From Pectobacterium polonicum (GTDB lineage Bacteria > Pseudomonadota > Gammaproteobacteria > Enterobacterales > Enterobacteriaceae), in contig NZ_RJTN01000029.1 in assembly GCF_005497185.1 (NCBI RefSeq), positions 1 to 46,353 on the forward strand: a stretch of 46,353 nucleotides of DNA, written 5' to 3'. The notes under the pieces are model-generated. The model was not told the DNA's origin. It did no database searches and worked only from the letters and a program-made list of their open reading frames with translations. The position numbers were made by a program, and so were the translations under genes. Positions 40,929 to 46,353 of this stretch are shown here, in pieces (the stretch's first letter is position 1; each line of letters opens with the position of its first letter).

Positions 40929-42527
40929 TTAATCAAGCAATGCGTAGCCGGGTAGCGTCAGGAAGTCGATCAGCTCATCTTGTGTGGTGATCTGTTCCAT
41001 CAGTCGGCTGGCCTCATCAAAGCGCCCTCCGCTAAAACGGGCATCACCTAATTCCTCCTGAATCACAAACATCTCTTCGGCCAGCATCTGGCGGAACAGC
41101 GCTTTAGTGATCACACGGCCATCGCTCAACGCCTTACCGTGGCGAATCCACTGCCAGATTGAGGTACGGGAAATTTCTGCCGTCGCGGCGTCCTCCATCA
41201 GCCCATAAATCGGGACGCAGCCATTACCGGATATCCACGCTTCGATGTACTGCACCGCAACGCGGATATTCGCACGCATCCCCACTTCCGTACGCTCTCC
41301 CGGACAGGGTTCCAGCAGTTCCTCTGCGCGAATGGACGCATCGTGTTCACGGCTGATATCGAGCTGATTTTTGCGCTCACCTAACGCCCGATCGAACACC
41401 TCCATCACCGCATCGGCCAGCCCCGGATGAGCCACCCAGGTGCCATCGTGACCATTATGAGCTTCCAGCTCTTTGTCTTTACGTACCTTATCCAACACCC
41501 AATTATTGCGTTCAGCATCCTTACTCGGAATGAACGCCGCCATTCCGCCCATGGCGAATGCTCCCCGCCGATGACAGGTTTTGATTAACAACCGCGAGTA
41601 AGCACTGAGGAAAGGTTTTTCCATCGTCACCGACTGGCGATCGGGTAAAACGCGGTCGCTGTGGTTCTTTAATGTTTTGATATAGCTGAAGATATAATCC
41701 CAGCGGCCGCAGTTCAGCCCAACGATATGGTCACGTAGGTGGTAGAGGATCTCGTCCATCTGGAAAACGGCGGGCAGTGTTTCAATCAATACCGTTGCTT
41801 TGATCGTCCCACGCGGAAGGTCAAAACGATCTTCCGTATAGCAGAAGACATCGTTCCACCAGGCCGCTTCCTGCCATGACTGTGTCTTTGGCAAATAGAA
41901 ATAGGGGCCGCTACCTTTCTTGAGCAATTCCTGGTAGTTGTGGAAAAAATACAGCGCGAAATCAAACAGGCTACCGGGAATCGCTTCCCCCTGCCAGGAC
42001 ACGTGTTTTTCAGGCAAATGCAGCCCGCGTACCCGACAAATCAATACGGCAGGGTTGGGTTTCAGCTGGTAGATTTTTCCTGTTTCATTGATGTAGGAAA
42101 TCGTACCGCGTACGGCATCGCGTAAGTTGATTTGCCCATCAATCACCTTTTCCCATCCCGGTGATAGCGAATCCTCAAAGTCCGCCATGAAAACCTTCAC
42201 ATTGGCATTCAATGCGTTGATCACCATCTTGCGCTCAACTGGGCCAGTAATTTCAACGCGGCGATCCTGAAGGTCATCGGGAATTCCGCGTATTGTCCAT
42301 GCCTTTTCGCGAATGGAAGCCGTTTCTGAAATAAAATCCGGTAACTTACCCTGATCGATACTACGCTGTTGTACCTGCCGTTCGGCGAGTAATTGATTAC
42401 GAGCTGGCGTAAAATGCGCGACCAGCTCCGCTAAGAAATCAACCGCCTCTTCAGTAAGAATGTGTTTCTCACTCTCGCCAACGCGCTGACTAAATGCCAA
42501 TTCTCTGTTTATCGTCTGCTGCATCAT
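40929..42527 (-). CDS. aceB: Malate synthase A
   Basis: AceB condenses glyoxylate with acetyl-CoA to malate, completing the bypass. The 532-aa protein has the family signature KMVINALNANVKVFMADFEDSLSP near residue 100. Active-site residues occur in GLNCGRWDYIFSYIKT and NGHDGTWVAHPGL. The ATG at 42527 (or the adjoining one at 42524) follows AAGGAA and fits the E. coli length of 533. The frame is open further upstream to 42581 but without support. First gene of aceBAK; the IclR operator lies about 110 bases upstream. Confidence 0.97.
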   Translation of the reverse strand: MMQQTINRELAFSQRVGESEKHILTEEAVDFLAELVAHFTPARNQLLAERQVQQRSIDQGKLPDFISETASIREKAWTIRGIPDDLQDRRVEITGPVERKMVINALNANVKVFMADFEDSLSPGWEKVIDGQINLRDAVRGTISYINETGKIYQLKPNPAVLICRVRGLHLPEKHVSWQGEAIPGSLFDFALYFFHNYQELLKKGSGPYFYLPKTQSWQEAAWWNDVFCYTEDRFDLPRGTIKATVLIETLPAVFQMDEILYHLRDHIVGLNCGRWDYIFSYIKTLKNHSDRVLPDRQSVTMEKPFLSAYSRLLIKTCHRRGAFAMGGMAAFIPSKDAERNNWVLDKVRKDKELEAHNGHDGTWVAHPGLADAVMEVFDRALGERKNQLDISREHDASIRAEELLEPCPGERTEVGMRANIRVAVQYIEAWISGNGCVPIYGLMEDAATAEISRTSIWQWIRHGKALSDGRVITKALFRQMLAEEMFVIQEELGDARFSGGRFDEASRLMEQITTQDELIDFLTLPGYALLD

Positions 42528-42634
42528 TCGTGGTTCCTTTTCAGATTCCGCTTCATTCATCAACAACCGCCAGGTCGGCAAAACAGCATGTACATTTCTT
42601 AGCCGACAGAATTAAGCGTAATGCAATAAAAACA

Positions 42635-42668
42635 AAAATCAAAAACAATTTCCATTTTTATGGAAAAA
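42635..42668 (-). promoter_or_regulatory. IclR operator of the aceBAK promoter
   Basis: On the minus strand the sequence AAAATGGAAATTGTTTTTGA is the same as the IclR box I know from E. coli aceB. It is preceded by TTTTCCAT, so that TTTCCAT and ATGGAAA form an inverted repeat around four to five A/T bases. iclR is in this window. Confidence 0.8.
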
Positions 42669-42758
42669 CAAATACAAGCACATGATAAAATTGAAAATTA
42701 AGATTAAGAATAAAAAGAAATAGCTTTCACTAACAAGCAGAAATGGAATGGTTCAGCA

Positions 42759-42789
42759 CAAAAAAGAAAGGCACCTTTAACGGTGCCTC
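42759..42789 (-). terminator. Terminator of metA
   Basis: The stem AGGCACC-TTTAAC-GGTGCCT has, on the minus strand, a following TTTCTTTTTTG. It lies 25 bases past the metA stop and just upstream of the aceBAK promoter region. Confidence 0.85.
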
Positions 42790-42812
42790 AGAGAAAAAGA
42801 TCAAGATGAGAA

Positions 42813-43742
42813 CTAGTCGAGCGTAGGATTCATTTTGCGCAAATCGTAAGGCGTAATCTGGTAAACATAGTAATTTAGCCAGTTAACAAAAAGCAGATGT
42901 CCGTGGCTGCGCCAGCTCGCTTTCGGTGCCAATTCGGGATTATCATCCGGAAAATAGTTAACCGGAACCGCTGGATCTAATCCGGCATCGCTATCACGGA
43001 AAAACTCTCCTGCCAGCGTCAGAACATCATACTCAGGATGCCCGGTAACGAACGCCAGACGTTTATCTTTACTGGCAAACAGGTAAGCGCCGGCCTGCTC
43101 CGACTCAACCAGAATATCCAAGTCCGTGTGCTGCCGAATCACATCAGCCGGAAAATCTGCATAGCGCGAATGTGGAGCCAGGAACGTTTCGTCAAAGCCG
43201 CGGGTCAGCAAAGCGTGGGGTTGTAACGTCTGATGCAAGTAAACACCAGAGAGCTTTTCCTTTCGGGTCATCTTCGGAATGCCGTAGAGGATATTGAGAG
43301 CCGCCTGTACAGCCCAGCACACGAATAATGTGGACGTGACATGTTCTTTTGCCCACTCGATGACACGTGCGATCTGCGGCCAATACACAACATCGCAGAA
43401 ATCGACTAATCCCAGCGGGGCACCAGTAACAATCAAACCATCAAAATTTTCGTCCTGAATATCGTCAAAATTGCAGTAGAAATTATTCAAATGCTCAGTT
43501 GGCGTATTCTTTGATTCTCGGCTATCGATACGCAGCAGTTGGATATCGATCTGTAAGGGAGAATTGGATAACAGGCGTAGAAACTGGTTTTCAGTCTCGA
43601 TCTTTTTAGGCATCAGGTTCAGAACCAGCACTTTGAGTGGACGAATTTCCTGCGTTTTAGCACGCGAGGACGTCATGACAAAGACGTTCTCATTACGCAA
43701 AAAATTAACGGCTGGTAACTCATCAGGAACCCGAATTGGCAT
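42813..43742 (-). CDS. metA: Homoserine O-succinyltransferase
   Basis: MetA activates homoserine with succinyl-CoA, the first committed step of methionine synthesis. The 309-aa protein has the class-I-glutamine-amidotransferase-like fold with the catalytic Cys142 in [10 protein letters not shown], His235 and Glu237 in TGHPEYD, and the oxyanion-side GAPLG. Length and residues match E. coli MetA. Met boxes in the leader show MetJ control. metH, the last step of the same pathway, is also in this window. Confidence 0.97.
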   Translation of the reverse strand: MPIRVPDELPAVNFLRNENVFVMTSSRAKTQEIRPLKVLVLNLMPKKIETENQFLRLLSNSPLQIDIQLLRIDSRESKNTPTEHLNNFYCNFDDIQDENFDGLIVTGAPLGLVDFCDVVYWPQIARVIEWAKEHVTSTLFVCWAVQAALNILYGIPKMTRKEKLSGVYLHQTLQPHALLTRGFDETFLAPHSRYADFPADVIRQHTDLDILVESEQAGAYLFASKDKRLAFVTGHPEYDVLTLAGEFFRDSDAGLDPAVPVNYFPDDNPELAPKASWRSHGHLLFVNWLNYYVYQITPYDLRKMNPTLD

Positions 43743-43761
43743 AACCTTATATCCTCAAAGC

Positions 43762-43785
43762 ATACGTTTAAACGTTTAGACATCC
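43762..43785 (-). promoter_or_regulatory. MetJ operator with three tandem met boxes
   Basis: On the minus strand three adjacent 8-mers, GGATGTCT, AAACGTTT and AAACGTAT, each match the met box AGACGTCT at 6 of 8 positions. A weaker fourth box GGGCATCT may precede them. They lie 20-43 bases upstream of the metA ATG. Confidence 0.8.
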
Positions 43786-43879
43786 AGATGCCCGAAGATA
43801 GCGAGTTTTTGCACTAATGTCGAGTGCTCAACGCATAAGGTGAAAATGTTTCACTGTGCCTAAAAAAACGTTATGCGCT

Positions 43880-44251
43880 TTATCCATTTTTCCTTGCTTG
43901 TTCAATAACTTCCTCATCGGTTAATGCTCGAGCATTTTCGATCATAACTAGCCGGGCTCTTGGTGAAGTGGAAACGGTTATTTCCTGAAGAATACGTTGT
44001 TCAACCTGAGACAGTCCACCTTCATTCATTTCAAGCGCATGAATGACAAGTACATCCTGACCAAATTTAAACCAGCTACGTTTTATTAATTTTCGGGCTA
44101 AATCTTTAAGCACCTTCTCTGCACGAAAAAAATCAGCAACCAGTAGACGTGTATTACTGAAAACCTGACTGGAATCACCTAGCTCTTGGTGTGTTTCAGG
44201 ATTACGCACAACCATTTTGTTCTTACGAATCTGGATATATAAGATCGTCAT
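43880..44251 (-). CDS. yjaA: Stress-linked protein YjaA
   Basis: This 123-aa protein of unknown mechanism matches E. coli YjaA in the N-terminal LYIQIRKNKMVVRN, the central SNTRLLVADFFRAEKVLKDL, and HALEMNEGGLSQVEQRILQE. In E. coli it is induced by several stresses and lies close to metA and aceB, the same context. There is no signal peptide or membrane segment. It is between metA and the rRNA operon terminator, on the same strand as both. Confidence 0.82.
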   Translation of the reverse strand: MTILYIQIRKNKMVVRNPETHQELGDSSQVFSNTRLLVADFFRAEKVLKDLARKLIKRSWFKFGQDVLVIHALEMNEGGLSQVEQRILQEITVSTSPRARLVMIENARALTDEEVIEQARKNG

Positions 44252-44330
44252 TTATTTCCCTATATTTCTTATTCCTAGTGGATCTCTATGTGCAAACAGT
44301 GAGGAAATCGATTATAGATAAGGCCATAGC

Positions 44331-44360
44331 AAAAAGCCCCTGTCTTGCGACAGGGGCTTT
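44331..44360 (-). terminator. rRNA operon terminator
   Basis: A strong stem AAAGCCCCTGTC/GACAGGGGCTTT with a TTGC loop has, on the minus strand, the T run TTTTT. It starts 11 bases after the 5S 3' end. Confidence 0.93.
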
Positions 44361-44371
44361 CCACTTATTTG

Positions 44372-44491
44372 ATGCCTGGCAGTTCCCTACTCTCACATGG
44401 GGAAGCCCCACACTACCATCGGCGCTACGGCGTTTCACTTCTGAGTTCGGCATGGGGTCAGGTGGGACCACCGCGCTATCGCCGCCAGGCA
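44372..44491 (-). rRNA. 5S ribosomal RNA
   Basis: This 120-nt gene on the minus strand begins TGCCTGGCGGC and ends GCCAGGCAT, with the conserved CCGAACTCAGAAGTGAAACG in the centre. It follows 23S after about 130 bases. No tRNA gene lies between it and the terminator. Confidence 0.98.
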
Positions 44492-44622
44492 AATTCTGTT
44501 TCATTCCAACCGTCATGCTTCGCTCACGCTCTCGCACAACCATCAGAACCAATCTTTGAACAAGCTAAATATCAAAACATGTCTCTATGAGTCATCATCA
44601 CTCAAAACACCTTCGGTGTTGT

Positions 44623-46353
<1,731 letters not shown>

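Overview
The window reads as a chromosomal segment of a soft-rot enterobacterium, most probably Pectobacterium or a close relative. This is inferred from protein sequences very close to E. coli but consistently diverged, from 127-bp ERIC repeats, and from gene order. Two blocks that lie apart in E. coli are joined here. The first is tRNA-Gly, orn, rsgA, psd, mscM, epmA, frdABCD, blc, entericidin, efp, epmB, yjeI. The second is pgi, lysC, yjbB, metH, iclR, aceK-aceA-aceB, metA, yjaA. The window ends inside an rRNA operon (5S complete, 23S partial, minus strand).

Left part (1-17.9 kb): a truncated MFS transporter and a degraded stretch with a remnant of a P4-type integrase lie just beyond two tandem tRNA-Gly genes, as expected of an eroded genomic island. 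Then follow oligoribonuclease, RsgA, the psd-mscM pair and an FNR-type frdABCD operon with a TTG-started frdA. The EF-P lysylation genes epmA, efp and epmB are all present. A 43-aa entericidin lipoprotein gene lies upstream of efp. pgi and yjeI mark the junction of the two E. coli blocks.

Middle part (17.9-30.6 kb): lysC has a classic lysine riboswitch. The stretch between yjbB and metH is accessory-rich: a DASS-family transporter, a Tat-type exported intradiol dioxygenase bracketed by two ERIC copies in the same orientation, a Fur-regulated TonB siderophore receptor with its AraC-type regulator, and an AT-rich 1.3-kb insert with a 172-aa orphan gene. The insert is flanked by a 199-bp near-perfect duplication of the 3' end of metH.

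Right part (30.6-46.4 kb): metH has an ERIC in its leader. A three-gene phospholipid cassette (CDP-alcohol phosphatidyltransferase, PlsC-like acyltransferase, CdsA-like cytidylyltransferase) sits between iclR and aceK. The glyoxylate operon aceBAK has a recognisable IclR operator, and metA has tandem MetJ boxes.

The most interesting unexplained object is a two-copy interspersed element (19861-20182 on the minus strand and 28789-29032 on the plus strand). The copies are diverged, yet keep at least two hairpin stems through compensatory base changes, which points to a conserved folded DNA or RNA rather than a protein gene.
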